From Immersiella caudata (Eukaryota > Ascomycota > Sordariomycetes > Sordariales > Lasiosphaeriaceae): a stretch of 64,000 nt of DNA. The position numbers and the translations under genes are program-made. Positions 8,438 to 19,839 of this stretch are shown one piece after another; the first letter of the stretch is position 1, and each line of letters starts with the position of its first letter. The stretch lies in contig JAULSU010000001.1 in the NCBI GenBank assembly GCA_030512335.1, positions 8,432,001 to 8,496,000 of the forward strand, written 5' to 3'. The notes under the pieces were generated by a model. That model was not told the DNA's origin, ran no database searches, and worked only from the letters and a program-made list of their open reading frames with translations.

Positions 8438-11221
8438 ATGGCGAGCACGATGCTCACCTCGAGCGGACCTCGCTACAAGCCTGCGGCGCTGCGGTGGCCG
8501 TTTTTGCTGGCTCAGATTCTCCTGCTCTCCGCTGCCATCTCCGCTGTGGTGCTGCTCCAGGCGCTCAGGCCCGATAGCGATGATTCAGCAATTGTTGATG
8601 GCCGGCCATCAAGAGTGCGTCGCGCCTTCCCTCGCCAGGCCAACACCAACAATTCGTCAGAAATTTCCAGCTCAACGTCAACCGCCACTTCAACCTCTCG
8701 CAACGACACAATGGTGCTGACCTGCATCAGCGTCGGGCCGTCTGCAACAGCGGCCTGCTTCACCACCATCGTCACCAAGACAAAACTGTCTCTCGGGGGA
8801 TTCAAACCCCCCGGGCTCGGCATGGCGCAGCACCCGGGGCAGCTCACCGCGGATCCCACAAGAACATATCCATCGTTGTACAATAAATCGGCGGCCAGAA
8901 CCAGCACGGTGCCCAACGAGCGTGGGTCTTTGGATTTTTTCGAACTCGAAAAATCCACCTTGGTCACAGTGGTAGACCCCAACGCAGGCGACAGGATGCC
9001 GACCAGCGGGCCTGTGATAACCGACTCGCGACCCGGCGACAGGTTCTACACTACACCGCTATTCGGCAAACCAAGCCGTGAGACAAAGCTTACCAGCCCG
9101 ATTCTCCCGACGCCGATCACGACAACTATTCTGTCGATGATAACTGACGACACGGCCATCGTGGTCACGCCACCACCTCGAACCGTCATCAGCACTGTTG
9201 AGCCCACCGTGGTGACCGAGTTGACAGCTCCGCCCCCGACTACCATCGTGACTACTACCGATGGTGTTGTTGTCACCTCGGTGGTCACCCCGCAGCCAGA
9301 GCCAATACTCAAGACCATCGAGGGCTCCCTGGTTACATTTGTGGAGACGACACCTCCAGAGACGATTGTACAAAAAGGCAGTGGCTCTGTCGTCACGCTG
9401 GTCGCTGTCATCACGCCAAGTGCCGGCGGTCCGACAACCGAAACAGTCGTCTCCATGATCGGAGGCATTCCCACTACACTAACCCGCGTTGTGGCCCCAC
9501 CTCAGCCCATCACGACGGCGATACAAACAACTATTGACGGGACTCTGACAACAGTATCGCTGACTCTGGTGCCGATAACAGCCGCCTTCGAAACGACCAT
9601 CAACGGCACGCCTACAACCATGTCTCTCACCATGACTCTCACCCCTACCCCCAGGGCCACCCCAGTCGCGGGACTTCGCCAGAGCAACTTGACCAGCACG
9701 TTGGGGGAAATTCCTCCCAGCAGCGGCACCCACGTCTACGCCGGCGTCACCAGAGGCCAATACTTTGCCGGTACATTCTTACCGCCTCTCCTCGCCGTTC
9801 TCCTCGCCTTCCCCTTCTCCATCATCGATCTCAATGTCAAACTCTTCCAACCATACAAGGCGCTCACAGCCTCCGGGGGCGCGGCAGGTCCTGACTCCCT
9901 AACTTGGCGATATGTCGGCGTAGACAACGTCGTCATCCCCATACGACAACTCTTGCAAGGGCAGCCTGTCCCGTTTTTCGCGAGCTCGCTCATGTGGCTC
10001 TCGTGGTTGATGGCGCCGCTTGCTGCAGAGGCCATCGGGTTCAAGGTGCACGGCACGTGCTCGCATCTGTCCATTTCGGGCTGTGCCCTTGCACTAGGCG
10101 TCTCCCCTGCCCCTGCAAAAGCTCTTGTCGCCGTCATGTCCATCATGCTAGTCCTACTCGTCATGTTGACATTTCTCCTTCACCGATGGGACACCGGAGT
10201 AACCCATAGCCCCTGGAGTCTAGCCGACACCGCCCTCCTCTCCCGCGACCCCCAACTTCGCGAGCGACTCTCCCAGACACCCAACCACTATGACCTCACC
10301 GAATCCGACCTCACCGATATTTTCCACCACGGCCGCTTCCACCTCGAACCCCAACCCCTTTCCGAAAAACACCCCCTGACCTTCCCTGCCATCATCCCTC
10401 ATTGGAACACCCCCGCCTGGGAAATGCCCTTCCGCTCCACCCTCACCGCCCCGCCCGATCCCCAAAAGAAAAACAACCCCTTCCCGGTCCTAACCTACCC
10501 CATCCGCATCTTCTTCCTCCTCCTCCACCTCGGCCTCATCACCCTCCTCACATACTACCACCTCCTCCGTGACGATACCCCCTTCGAGCTCTTCATGGAC
10601 AGCCAAACCTTTGGCGTAAAGTTCCTCTTCGCCGCCATCGGCAGCCTGTTCGCGCTCTTTTGGTCTTGTTTCTTTCTCAGTTTGGCAGCGATGGAACCCT
10701 TCCGCACCCTCTCCTCCAACTTGGGAACTGAAGAGGGGAAAAAAAGTCGCGAGGTGGCATTAACTCAACCCCCACCGACCAACCCCTTCAGCGGCATCTC
10801 CCACGCTGCTCGACACAAGCAATGGCTCCTGCTTTCCGCCTCGGTGATGGCTCTCTCGAGTGATTTACTACCCGCCTTTTTGGCAAACGTACCGTATTCG
10901 CTCACGCAAACACTCATTGCCCATCGCGTTTGCACATTTACTGCTATCGCCATACTTTCTGTTATGGCTCTGGTGCTGGTGGCTAGCATGTGCACGCCTT
11001 GGCCGCATATACCTGTGGATCCGAGGACGGTGGCGGGGATGATGTATTATGTTGTTGGGTCTGGGTCGGAGGAGTTCTTGGGGGATGTGGTGGAGGGGAG
11101 GAGGAGGGAATCTCAATGGATCAAGAATGATGGGGAAGGAGGAAGATTAAGGGGGAGGTATTGTTATGGGAGGGTGGGAGGGGATGGGAAGGGGAGGATG
11201 GGTATTGGTGTTGTTGGGTAG
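8438..11221 (+). CDS. DUF3433 family large membrane protein with Ser/Thr-rich ectodomain
   Basis: A 927-residue protein from ATG 8438. The short N-terminus KPAALRWPF leads into TM1 (about 20-43). A roughly 400-residue Ser/Thr/Pro-rich segment with repeated TTI/VVT strings follows and is likely extracellular and O-glycosylated. Further membrane segments lie near 445-465, 513-534, 561-581, 688-710, 728-751, 795-816 and 831-851. MEPFRTLSSN after the seventh segment is characteristic of DUF3433, a fungal family of unknown function with paired membrane blocks. The 5' end is ambiguous: a second frame from ATG 8395 (MSPAQPDRNGMEAENG) reads HDAHLERTS just where this frame reads RYKPAALRW, so one missing base near 8475 would join them. 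The C-terminal 60 residues are Gly/Arg-rich. Confidence 0.85.
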   Translation: MASTMLTSSGPRYKPAALRWPFLLAQILLLSAAISAVVLLQALRPDSDDSAIVDGRPSRVRRAFPRQANTNNSSEISSSTSTATSTSRNDTMVLTCISVGPSATAACFTTIVTKTKLSLGGFKPPGLGMAQHPGQLTADPTRTYPSLYNKSAARTSTVPNERGSLDFFELEKSTLVTVVDPNAGDRMPTSGPVITDSRPGDRFYTTPLFGKPSRETKLTSPILPTPITTTILSMITDDTAIVVTPPPRTVISTVEPTVVTELTAPPPTTIVTTTDGVVVTSVVTPQPEPILKTIEGSLVTFVETTPPETIVQKGSGSVVTLVAVITPSAGGPTTETVVSMIGGIPTTLTRVVAPPQPITTAIQTTIDGTLTTVSLTLVPITAAFETTINGTPTTMSLTMTLTPTPRATPVAGLRQSNLTSTLGEIPPSSGTHVYAGVTRGQYFAGTFLPPLLAVLLAFPFSIIDLNVKLFQPYKALTASGGAAGPDSLTWRYVGVDNVVIPIRQLLQGQPVPFFASSLMWLSWLMAPLAAEAIGFKVHGTCSHLSISGCALALGVSPAPAKALVAVMSIMLVLLVMLTFLLHRWDTGVTHSPWSLADTALLSRDPQLRERLSQTPNHYDLTESDLTDIFHHGRFHLEPQPLSEKHPLTFPAIIPHWNTPAWEMPFRSTLTAPPDPQKKNNPFPVLTYPIRIFFLLLHLGLITLLTYYHLLRDDTPFELFMDSQTFGVKFLFAAIGSLFALFWSCFFLSLAAMEPFRTLSSNLGTEEGKKSREVALTQPPPTNPFSGISHAARHKQWLLLSASVMALSSDLLPAFLANVPYSLTQTLIAHRVCTFTAIAILSVMALVLVASMCTPWPHIPVDPRTVAGMMYYVVGSGSEEFLGDVVEGRRRESQWIKNDGEGGRLRGRYCYGRVGGDGKGRMGIGVVG

Positions 11222-11761
11222 ATTCACGACGGCGTTTCGGGCTGGGGTTTGGATAGTTTCATCGGCGTTGACGTCGTTATTTCAAGAAGAACACTGGTAA
11301 TTCTGAATGAATGATTACTTTGCATGTAAAGGTTATCTAAATCGTGGAAGGGATACTGCATCTGCGGTAATCCATGTGCGGTCACAACTTGGAGGTGGAC
11401 GACGTGCTCCGTCATCTTCTTGACCTCAGACGGGACGTATTGCCAAGAGTTCGGCGAACAAACAATGGAAGATTCCTCCACCCACACCCGACACGCAACC
11501 GAACTCACAATTTCCCCAACGCCGAGAACCTCCGCACGTCAAAGACGCATTGATCCCCCACCCCATAAGCCCACCGGGTTAATCCATCACAAATTCCGTT
11601 ATCCCTCCCCCCGAATGAACCATAACCGACCAACACGTCAATATCGTTGATAGCTACACTATTGCCTACCCAATACCCAAAATCCTCACCCGGAACTTAT
11701 CCAACACCACCAAGCCCTGCCATCCAGCCAAGGCGGAACCGCCTCCTCCGCATGCCATGCG
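11222..11761. other. convergent intergenic region
   Basis: Between the stop of the DUF3433 gene and the stop of the monooxygenase gene, which converge. It should contain both 3' UTRs. No gene was recognised. Confidence 0.5.
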
Positions 11762-13159
11762 TTACTGCCCCTCGGCCTCCACAAGTGCTTCCTCGGCCGC
11801 CCGGTACTCATCATGGTGGAACAAAAACTCCCGGAACGCAGACCCCCACGGAACAGACCCGACAGGCGGCAGCGGGCCCGCGTAAAACCTGCGCACCTCC
11901 TCTTCCACCCCTGGTACTGCGATCCAACCCGGTCCGGCGTTGGATGCGGTCATGGTGAGGTTGCATCGGGGCATGCGCAACTTATCGAACAATTCTAGAC
12001 GCTTCTTGAGCACGACCTCGTCTTTGCACGAGATGCCTTTGAAGAGGACTTCTAGGGATGCGGCAGTCTCGATGGCGATGGCGCCGCCGGCTGCGTGGGT
12101 TGGCATCATTACGTGGGCGGCGTCGCCGACGACGATGGTGCGTCCGCGGACGAAACTGGTTAGTGCTGGTCGCTTGAAGAGGTGGTGGACTTTGATGCCG
12201 TCTTCGTTGGCGAGGTGGACGATTTTCTTGGGGGTCGGGTGGAAGTTTTCGAGCATGGCTAGGACCTTGTCTTTTGGTGCTTCAGAGTGCCAGAGGTCTT
12301 CCTCGCCTTCGCCGGCTTGGGTGGGATGCACCACGGCGTTGTTGAGGACTTTGCCCGAGCGGCAAGTGTAACTCACCCAGAGGATCTCGCTGGCGGGGTC
12401 GGTCCAGCTTTGGAAGCCGGGCGGGCGGTTGTACTGCTCTGCGAGGTCCGGGTCGGCTAGGACGTCGTCCATGGAGACCAGCCAGCGGTATATCGACCGT
12501 CCGATTCTTTTCAACTCTGAGGGTTTCCCGGTGAAGTCTTCGATCAGTCCGCTCTGTCTTCGTCAGCACTTCCCTTGCCCTGCCTATCCCAGGCTCACTC
12601 ACATGCGCCCCATCCGCAATCACCACCAAATCCCCCCTGACAACCTCCCCACCCCGCATCCTCACCTCCCCTTTCTCGCAATCCACCCCCACCGCCTCCC
12701 TCCCCAGCTTTACCTCCACCGCTCTCCCCTCCCCTTGTTCCGCAGTAGCCAGCCCTCTCAACCCCCGATGCAAATCCACCCTATGAAAACTCCAACTCTT
12801 CGCGCCCATCGCATCCCCGATATCCTCATACGTCTCATACATCAACACGTTCAACCCCCCTGCCGTCATGAAGCGACTAGCTACATTGGGGACGGCGCCT
12901 GCAGCCTGGACGTCGAAACCCCAGTGGTTTAGCACGCGTGTGGCGTTGGGTGGGACGGAGATGGCAGCGCCGATTTCGTTTTTGAAGCGGGATTTTTCGT
13001 AGATTGTTACTGTGGGGAATTAACTTGTTTTGTGCGATGATAGGAAGGGGGAGATTTGCACATACCGGAGAATCCGGCGCGGCGTAGGGCGATGGAGGCG
13101 GAGAGGCCGGCGATGCCCGCGCCGATGACTACTGCTGTTGGTGGGGCAGAGGAACCCAT
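11762..13159 (-). CDS. FAD-dependent monooxygenase, salicylate-hydroxylase-like
   Basis: Three exons: 13159-13066, 13009-12603 and 12553-11762 (430 residues). Intron 1 has GTATGT/CAG borders and restores GFS-VTIYEKS. Intron 2 (49 nt, GTGAGT/CAG) is phase 0 and joins VIADGAH to SGLIEDF. Motifs are the Rossmann dinucleotide signature VIGAGIAGLSASIALRRAG (residues 11-29), the VIADGAHS box, and the FAD-ribityl GD motif GRTIVVGDAAHVMMP followed by an AGGAIAIETAA helix. This is the group A flavoprotein hydroxylase layout: NAD(P)H-dependent hydroxylation of an aromatic or polyketide-like substrate. No signal peptide or membrane anchor is present. A proline-iminopeptidase-like gene lies next to it on the same strand, but no PKS/NRPS core gene is in view, so a biosynthetic role is only possible. 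Confidence 0.9.
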
Positions 13160-13925
13160 TGCGGCGATGTAGGAGTTAGAGGGTAGGGAGAGATGGACAC
13201 GGTTGGGCTGAGATTGAGTTTGAGATGGAAGAGGTGTCGTTGAAGCGGAAAGGGTGCGGGCGGTGCGGAGATCGGAGACAACAAGCCACGCGCGCCTTCC
13301 CCACCTGCGTGTTCCGGACTTCGGGTTTGTGAGTGGTTGATCGGGCGGGAGCGGTTGCTTCTGCATGCGCGTGCAGCGATTTGTGCGACACAAAACAGAG
13401 GAGTGTGAGGGGTTGAGCTGCGGAAAATTCTGGTGTTGAAACTGGGAGTCGGCACTTGAGGGATCGAAAGGATTCAAGCAATCGGCCCGCGACGTGAATC
13501 TCGCATTCAGCTCCGGTCAGCATGCGTGAGAACTGAGTGTTGGCTGTCTCTGTTGTGATGGAGGGAAAGAGCGGACCTGCACACCTTCCGGCACCCGCGA
13601 CAGAAAATTTACGTGTGTTGCACTCTCGTGATGGCACAGCAAAGCTGGGTACAAAATCCAAAAACAAGTTACGTCATTTGTGTTACTTATGGTATGACTG
13701 GTATGCAGAGAGAGAGAACGATTCTAAGATCTAGATAGAGTGAGAGAAGAAATGAGAGAAATGCAACTGGGCAAGTCCAGTGAAACTGGAACCCGCCAGC
13801 ACGGACAGGAAGCACCTTCCCAACAGAAAAGAAACAACTCCACCACTCAACTCCCCGACTCCAACTCCAATTTTCAGTCACCAACCTTCCACCATTCCAT
13901 TGGAAATATCTTCCCGGGTCCCGGC
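13160..13925. promoter_or_regulatory. upstream region of the FAD monooxygenase
   Basis: Holds the monooxygenase promoter and the 3' flank of the next minus-strand gene. No further gene and no clear motif were seen. Confidence 0.35.
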
Positions 13926-14960
13926 CTACTGCCGACTAGTCAACCACCCCCCCACAACCCTCAAAAACCTCTCCGTCTCCTCCAACCACGGCATCGACGC
14001 GCTCAGCGCAAACTGCACCCATTTCACCCTCCCCTCGCCCCTCTCAAAAAACGGCTGCACGCAGACATCCTGTGCCTCATCAAAGCACCCATTCAGCAAC
14101 AACATCCCGCCCGGCGCCTTCATCCCCTCAATCTGTCCCTCCCCCAGCATACTCCATCCGCTCAGTGGTCCGGTCACCGTAAACTCCGTCGGGCCTGTCA
14201 TTGTGGCATAGACAGTTGGGTCCTCAGCCATGGCTGCGAAGCTAGCGAGTAGCTCGGGAGCGAAGGGCACCATGCGGCAGAGGTGGCGCCGGTAGAACTC
14301 GATGGTGGCGGATTGGTAGTCGGGGGAGTCAGTGGTGTGGTTGCGTTCGCAAGATTCCATGACGGAGACGATTTCGGGGGGGAGACAGGCGCGGAGGGAT
14401 GCGGTGACGCGAGTGAAGGTGGGCATGTCGGAGGGGGTGCCGCAGAGGATGAGCTTGCGCAGGCCAGTGTCTTGGGTCAGGGCATGTTGGGCGGCGAGCA
14501 TGCCGCCCCAGGAGTGGCCGAAGAGATCGTAGCGGGTTATGCCGAGGGCGCGGACGAGGTTGGTGAGTTCCGCGAGGAAGAGGTCCGGGGTCCAGAAGGT
14601 GGTGTCGCCTTTGCGGGAGGGGAAGCGGGTGGATTTGCCGCAGCCGACTTGGTCGTACATGAGAATGGGGGTGGCGAAGTCACGGGAGAGGAGCGAAATG
14701 GGGAGGAGGTAGTCGTGGACGATGCCGGGGCCGCCGTGCAGGCAGACAAGAGGGGGCACGGGAGAGGAGAGGGAGCCCCAGAGGGAGTAGTAGGTTTCGC
14801 AGAGGTCCCCGGTGTTGGGGATTTTGAAGAGGACGGTGCCGGTTTTGGTCGGCGGCGGGGGACGGCGTTCCTGGCCCGGCGGGGGAGGGATGTCCCAGGA
14901 CGGGTCCATGTTTGCTGTGAAGTTGAGCTGATGCATGAGATCTGGTTGTCTTGTCGACAT
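13926..14960 (-). CDS. proline-iminopeptidase-like alpha/beta hydrolase (S33), catalytic His apparently lost
   Basis: A 344-residue single-exon protein. The S33 signatures are clear: oxyanion HGGPG (75-79), YDQVGCGKS (102-110), nucleophile elbow GHSWGG with Ser150, and the acidic member in NGCFDEAQD (Asp294). At the place where the family has SHMPxLEE, this protein reads SASMPWLEE (320-328), so the catalytic His position is Ser322; the codon is TCG, more than one change from CAC/CAT. It may be catalytically dead, or may use another His. An alternative start at Met18 is possible. Family members cleave N-terminal proline or act as amidases in fungal secondary metabolism. It is next to the FAD monooxygenase on the same strand. 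Confidence 0.85.
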   Translation of the reverse strand: MSTRQPDLMHQLNFTANMDPSWDIPPPPGQERRPPPPTKTGTVLFKIPNTGDLCETYYSLWGSLSSPVPPLVCLHGGPGIVHDYLLPISLLSRDFATPILMYDQVGCGKSTRFPSRKGDTTFWTPDLFLAELTNLVRALGITRYDLFGHSWGGMLAAQHALTQDTGLRKLILCGTPSDMPTFTRVTASLRACLPPEIVSVMESCERNHTTDSPDYQSATIEFYRRHLCRMVPFAPELLASFAAMAEDPTVYATMTGPTEFTVTGPLSGWSMLGEGQIEGMKAPGGMLLLNGCFDEAQDVCVQPFFERGEGRVKWVQFALSASMPWLEETERFLRVVGGWLTSRQ

Positions 14961-16096
14961 GTTGGCGACTTCATAGAGTTGATGGGATTCGGAGTCTCAA
15001 ATACTGGGTTGCCACCTGGAGCTGAGCGCCGAAGAGCATTCGAGGGAAGTGAGGATGACGGGGATGATCGGTTCGACACCCGACACGGCAGGCCCCGCTG
15101 GATGCACCCCGGGATTTACGACGTTACCACCTCGATCTGGAGGTAACGCCTTTACGATTGAGAAGCAGCTGGCATCCCCTGCCCTTCTAGCAAGTAGCAA
15201 ATACCGTGATATTCTGACATCAGCCATAGATAACCGCTTGTTGGTCGGAGAGTCCAGCTCCAGGCTCTGCTTATTGTCACACCCCTGCCAAGCCATGTGT
15301 GAGTGGCAACCTAGTCCGCACTGGGGATGCCGTATCGAGCCGCAAATGCACACTCACCGCTCAAATTCTCCATTTCCCACGCCTTAAAAAACAATTGGAA
15401 ATTCTGCATGCCGGGGAGCTCAGGCAGAAATGTTCTGGAATTGAAATACCTATCGCTAGCGCCCTCATTGCAAAAGAGGACTCCAGTGCCCAACCACCCA
15501 GGCAGCTATTTCGAGCCTTGGCAACCCCTGAGGCCTCACCCAAACCCTGGTCTGGCAATCAGGCATCCCTATGTATCTAGAAACGCAAACATTAAATCAG
15601 CCTCTAGATCCGCCGTTTTTGTCCCTCACGCCTTTGCAAGCGCGAGGGAATCCGTTTGGGAAACATTCTTCATCTGGCCTTCAATACCCCGCAGCTTCCA
15701 TTTTTGTCACCTCCACCCAAACCGTCTCTCTGAAACCAACAAACAAACGGCTTGCAGCTTCAAGCGCCACAGCGTCGTTCTTCTGTTGATCTGGTTTTTC
15801 GTATCTTAAGTATCTCTTCGATCTCGGAGAAGGAAGCATTTCGCGACCGCATTACAGTTCCCTTTCGATCGGCCTTTCCTCTGTTAACATTCAACCGCAA
15901 CCAAATCCGTATCTTCCAGCAGAGGTACGGTTCGTTTGCTCCATCCTGTTTTTTGCCCTTTTTAAAAGTTTCTGCATCCTTCAGAGTCCAAGCCGCTAAG
16001 GTAGCCGCCAACCAACTTACTTGGGTTTCGGAGATCGCTTTGAGGAAGGGAAGCGCTTAGTCATCATGGTGGGAGGGGCAAAAATGAAAAAATTGA
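14961..16096. other. intergenic upstream of hydrolase, 3' of tRNA-Tyr
   Basis: Contains the hydrolase promoter on the left and the T-rich flank of the tRNA-Tyr gene on the right. Open frames here are short and show no domain. Nothing else was identified. Confidence 0.4.
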
Positions 16097-16184
16097 TCCC
16101 CTCGACCGGAATCGAGCCGGTGACCTTTCGGTATATGATTTTGCAATTACAGCCGAACGTGATAGCCAACTACACCACAAGGGG
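16097..16184 (-). tRNA. tRNA-Tyr (anticodon GTA) with 14-nt intron
   Basis: An 88-nt gene. The acceptor CCCCTTG pairs with CGAGGGG (one G-T), discriminator A. The D arm is GTG/CAC, the anticodon stem TTCGG/CCGAA, and the loop CTGTAA is interrupted after position 37. The intron is 16133-16146 (14 nt), and the T arm is ACCGG-CTCGATT-CCGGT. GTA reads the tyrosine codons UAU/UAC. Eukaryotic tRNA-Tyr normally carries an intron exactly here. A T6 stretch follows downstream on the minus strand. Confidence 0.93.
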
Positions 16185-18345
16185 TTTTATTTGTTGCAGG
16201 GCAGTCTCGGTTCTGGCGCCTGAGAATGCGCAACCCTGCCAGCTGGCAAACGCAATCCTTTCTTCAAAGCCCTGCCCCGACTCACACGCCCACTGCAGAT
16301 TTAGTTCCGATATTGTAGTTTCCCTGTAGTCTTCTCCTGGTAACCGGGAACGGCTCAAGGGCTCCCATCTTGTTGGACCACAATAGATACGTGGAGTGCT
16401 GCACTATCTATGTGGTTTCGATGCTCCCCTCAACCAGGTTCAGTTCGAAGGCCTGCGGTGCTGCCTCAACTCCACCACAACGTTCGCCTGTCTACCTATG
16501 GAAGCTTGGAGTAGGGTACAGATGAGCGTCATTCACACCAGCTTCAAACAACCCAGAACAACACCTCTGTCTGTGCTAACTTGGGGTCTATACCAACACT
16601 TCACCGCATGCATACTATGCGGCTATGGATTGCGGTTGACTCTGGGGGAGAAAGATTGGATTGTTTGGATTCCGCCAATATGGTCTTGCTTGACTTCCCA
16701 ATGGTTTCAAACACAATGATATGAGATCTCTTCGTTTTTCAAAAGCACGCGATAAGTTCACCAGCAATGGAAGAGCCCGTCCCGCCAAGCGGATGTAGAG
16801 GGGTGAGGGCCAACCCATCAAAGGCCCCGCCTGCAGCCGTTTAGCGAAGCAAACGAGGGCTGTATCACGCAGGTGTAGAGCAGGAGAAGGGGATTAAGAA
16901 CGCGGCGGTTCGAAAACTCTCCGGCAAGTTTAGGAGACACCCAACGCCACCCCTCCAGACAAGCCAAGCTTGGAACCCCTGTAAAGAATCTTAGCTATCG
17001 ATTCATCCCCTCGACATCGCCGAAGACATTGGTCCACAGGCCAATGGCCATTTCCGCTCGAACCGCCTATCTCCTGGAACCATGGGCGAAGATTGCCCAG
17101 ACACATACAGCTGTGATATGTTTCTGTATGTCCCACGCCACTCCCAAACACGAGACCCAGTTGAGTGCCTTGGCTCGAGATTAGGATGTCACCAATATTC
17201 ACCGTCGCACAGCATACCGGCAGGACCCAGGGGTAGCGCTGGGACCTTCGGATGGCAGATGTGACGTGGAGATTGGAGGGGGGATGTCAGCGACGAAAAT
17301 ATCAAGCCATGATACTCTGCAGGGAAAAGGAGCTGAACTCGCAGTGGGAAAGGAGGAAGTGCGCCCGCCGCGGCGGAAGGGCGCTGTCACGATGGCTCAG
17401 TGTAACTTCCGGGCGTCGCGGGAACCGTGATTCACCTGAGGTTGAGCTCTTGGGAAGCGGAGGGACCGAGGTGAATTGTCAAGGTCCATTCGCCACGTGC
17501 TCGCTGTCCCCGACTCCCACATTTCCCCCGCTGCGATGCACGCGGTGCTGGAGGTATTCGAATCTTGGCAGGTTCCAGCGAAGGACTCGTTTGTTCGGGT
17601 GCAGGCGCTATAGCGGTGGTGCAAATGCGCATCAACGTTTTTGAAGTGGATTTTCAATTGCCATATAAAGGCGGGTACCTGGCAGAGGCCCGAAGAAAAG
17701 GTAGATGAGATGTGGACGTGGTGTGGGCTTGGTTGGTGTGGTGTTGCTGGCTTCCGTCTGGGGTTCTGCAGGGATGACAAGCCACCATCGTCACGGGTTC
17801 ACACTTGAAAACTTGGTGAAATTTCGTGCCGCTTCCCAAACAGGCAGCACCCAACGAAATCTGCGAATTCCAATTCTTCGAGTAGAGCCAATCACCCCAC
17901 AGCATCCTGGACTGCAGCGGCAGGCTTGCGATCGCCCCACTGGATAGCGTTTGTATCCAGGTCCCCCGGCTGGTGGAACCGATTGCTGACCCACCCATTC
18001 CGATGCGACATGGGCGTGCGGGAAGGAGCGTCTGCCTCCTGCCTCGACGGAGGGTGCCCCAGCATGGCCGACGGGTGGATGTAGACTTGTTCCCCCCGCC
18101 CTGTCTGTGCTTCAATTTCTCGAATTTTTGCGAGCTGACTGTTATTCTCTCGTTTACCATCGGCGTCTATCCTTCCTCCCAGTGAGCCGTTGGCAGACCT
18201 GAGTCTCGGACACACGTGAAAGGCACCTTCCCTTCTCGTCCCATAGTCTGGTCTTCTCTGCAACATTTGCGACCGGACCCTCGATATCATCGGCTTAGAT
18301 CTGACGGAACCTTCATCTGAAGCTTCAACACTCGCGGCCACCAAT
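16185..18345. other. 2.2-kb gap with no recognisable gene
   Basis: Short overlapping open frames occur on both strands without domain, codon consistency or splice structure. The last ~300 bases are probably promoter and leader of the GH16 gene. I see no transposon ends or RNA genes. Confidence 0.4.
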
Positions 18346-19839
18346 ATGGAACGAGAGCACCGCTACTCGTCCTCCGGAAACTTCAGCCGGCCCGGGCCAC
18401 ACGGCGGGCAGCGGCCCAGCACACCAAACTCAGCGGGACGGAATCCCTTTGATGGCAGCACCACAGATCCCTCTATTCGCCCAACCACCGGCCACACCAG
18501 CAACGGCAACCCCTTCACCAGTCCATCAGGTTCTCGCCCACCCAGTAGTTACGACTCTTCCGGGGGCAACGGCCGCTTCGAAGACCGATCGGCGCGATAC
18601 TTCCACTCGCGCCGCGTGCAGAAGGGCGATATCGAGAAACCGTGGACGAAGAATGTTGACCCTAAAGAGAAGTGGGTTACCATCCTGCCCCTGATAGGCA
18701 TCTTCGTCGGGTTGGGCATCTCTGGGTTCTTGGTATGGGATGGTATGCGCAGTGTTGTCAAGCACAACTATTGCCCGGTATTAGAGGAAGACTTTTCACG
18801 GGGGCTGGATCCCGCGATTTGGGAGAGGGAGGTGCAACTTGGAGGCTTCGGGTGAGTTTTGCGACGCAATCCATCCGATGGTACAGACCTGACGAGTCCC
18901 AGCAACGGGGAGTTCCAGATGACCACAGCGGATGACAACAATGTTTTTGTTGAGAATGGCCACCTCGTTATCCGAGCCACCCTCCAAGACGACGGCATGA
19001 TGCAGAAGGACACCCTCATCGATCTCCGGAAAGACGGCTCCTGCACATCAAAGGACTTCTACGACTGCGTCGCCGTTACCAACACCACCCTCGGAAACTC
19101 AAGCATTGTTCCGCCCGTTCTTTCCGGGCGCATCACCACTCGTCCTGGCGCCAGCATCAAGTATGGTCGCATCGAAGTCACCGCCAAACTGCCGGCTGGT
19201 GACTGGCTGTGGCCCGCCATCTGGATGATGCCCATCGATTCTGCCTACGGTCCCTGGCCTCAGTCCGGCGAGATCGACATCGCCGAGAGCCGCGGAAACA
19301 ACCATACCTACCCACAAGGCGGCAACAATATCGTCTCCTCCACTCTCCACTGGGGCCCCAACCCTGCGAACGACGCCTTCTGGCGCACCAACGTCAAACG
19401 CCCTGCTCTGCACACCACCTACGCTGCCGACTTCAACACTTTCGGCATCGAATGGTCCCAAAAGTATCTCTTCACCTACATCAACTCCCGTCTACTCCAA
19501 GTCCTCTACACAAATTTCGACCGCCCCCTCTGGGAACGCGGTAGCTTCCCAGCTGTTAGTCCAAACGGCACTCGAATCCAAGACCCCTGGGGACACACGG
19601 GGCGGTACAACACGCCATTCGATCAGCCCTTCTTCCTGATTCTGAACTTAGCTGTCGGTGGCACCAACGGCTGGTTCGAGGACAACACAAGCGAGAAGCC
19701 ATGGCTGAATGCATCACCCAATGCCAAGAAGGATTTTTGGCTTGCCAAGGACCGATGGTTCCCGACTTGGACGCAGCCCCAGATGGAGGTTAGTAAGGTT
19801 GTGATGTGGCAGCAGTGTGATGGGAATGAGGACTTGTAG
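18346..19839 (+). CDS. membrane-anchored GH16 beta-glucanase/transglycosylase
   Basis: Two exons, 18346-18851 and 18903-19839 (480 residues). The 51-nt intron (GTGAGT/CAG) restores LGGFGNGEFQM. Residues 1-105 are a Ser/Pro/Asn-rich cytosolic tail, followed by one membrane helix (111-131, VTILPLIGIFVGLGISGFLV), giving type II topology with the catalytic domain outside the cytosol. The GH16 fold follows, with active site GEIDIAES (Glu292, Asp294, Glu297 forming ExDxxE), upstream GRIEVTAKLPAGDWLWPAIWMM and downstream NLAVGGTNGWF. All catalytic residues are present. The family cleaves or rearranges beta-1,3(1,4)-glucan, here presumably in wall remodelling at the plasma membrane or in the secretory pathway. 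Confidence 0.92.

Noticed and set aside
11762..14960. A secondary-metabolite cluster built on the FAD monooxygenase and S33 hydrolase
   Set aside because: No polyketide synthase, NRPS, terpene cyclase, P450 or cluster regulator is in the window. Adjacency of two tailoring-type enzymes is not enough.
15055..15085. GGTTCGACACC string resembling a tRNA T arm
   Set aside because: No flanking acceptor, D arm or anticodon stem can be built around it.
14283..15146. 287-residue Gly/Glu-rich open frame on the plus strand
   Set aside because: Antisense shadow of the S33 hydrolase; the minus strand carries HGGPG and GHSWGG.
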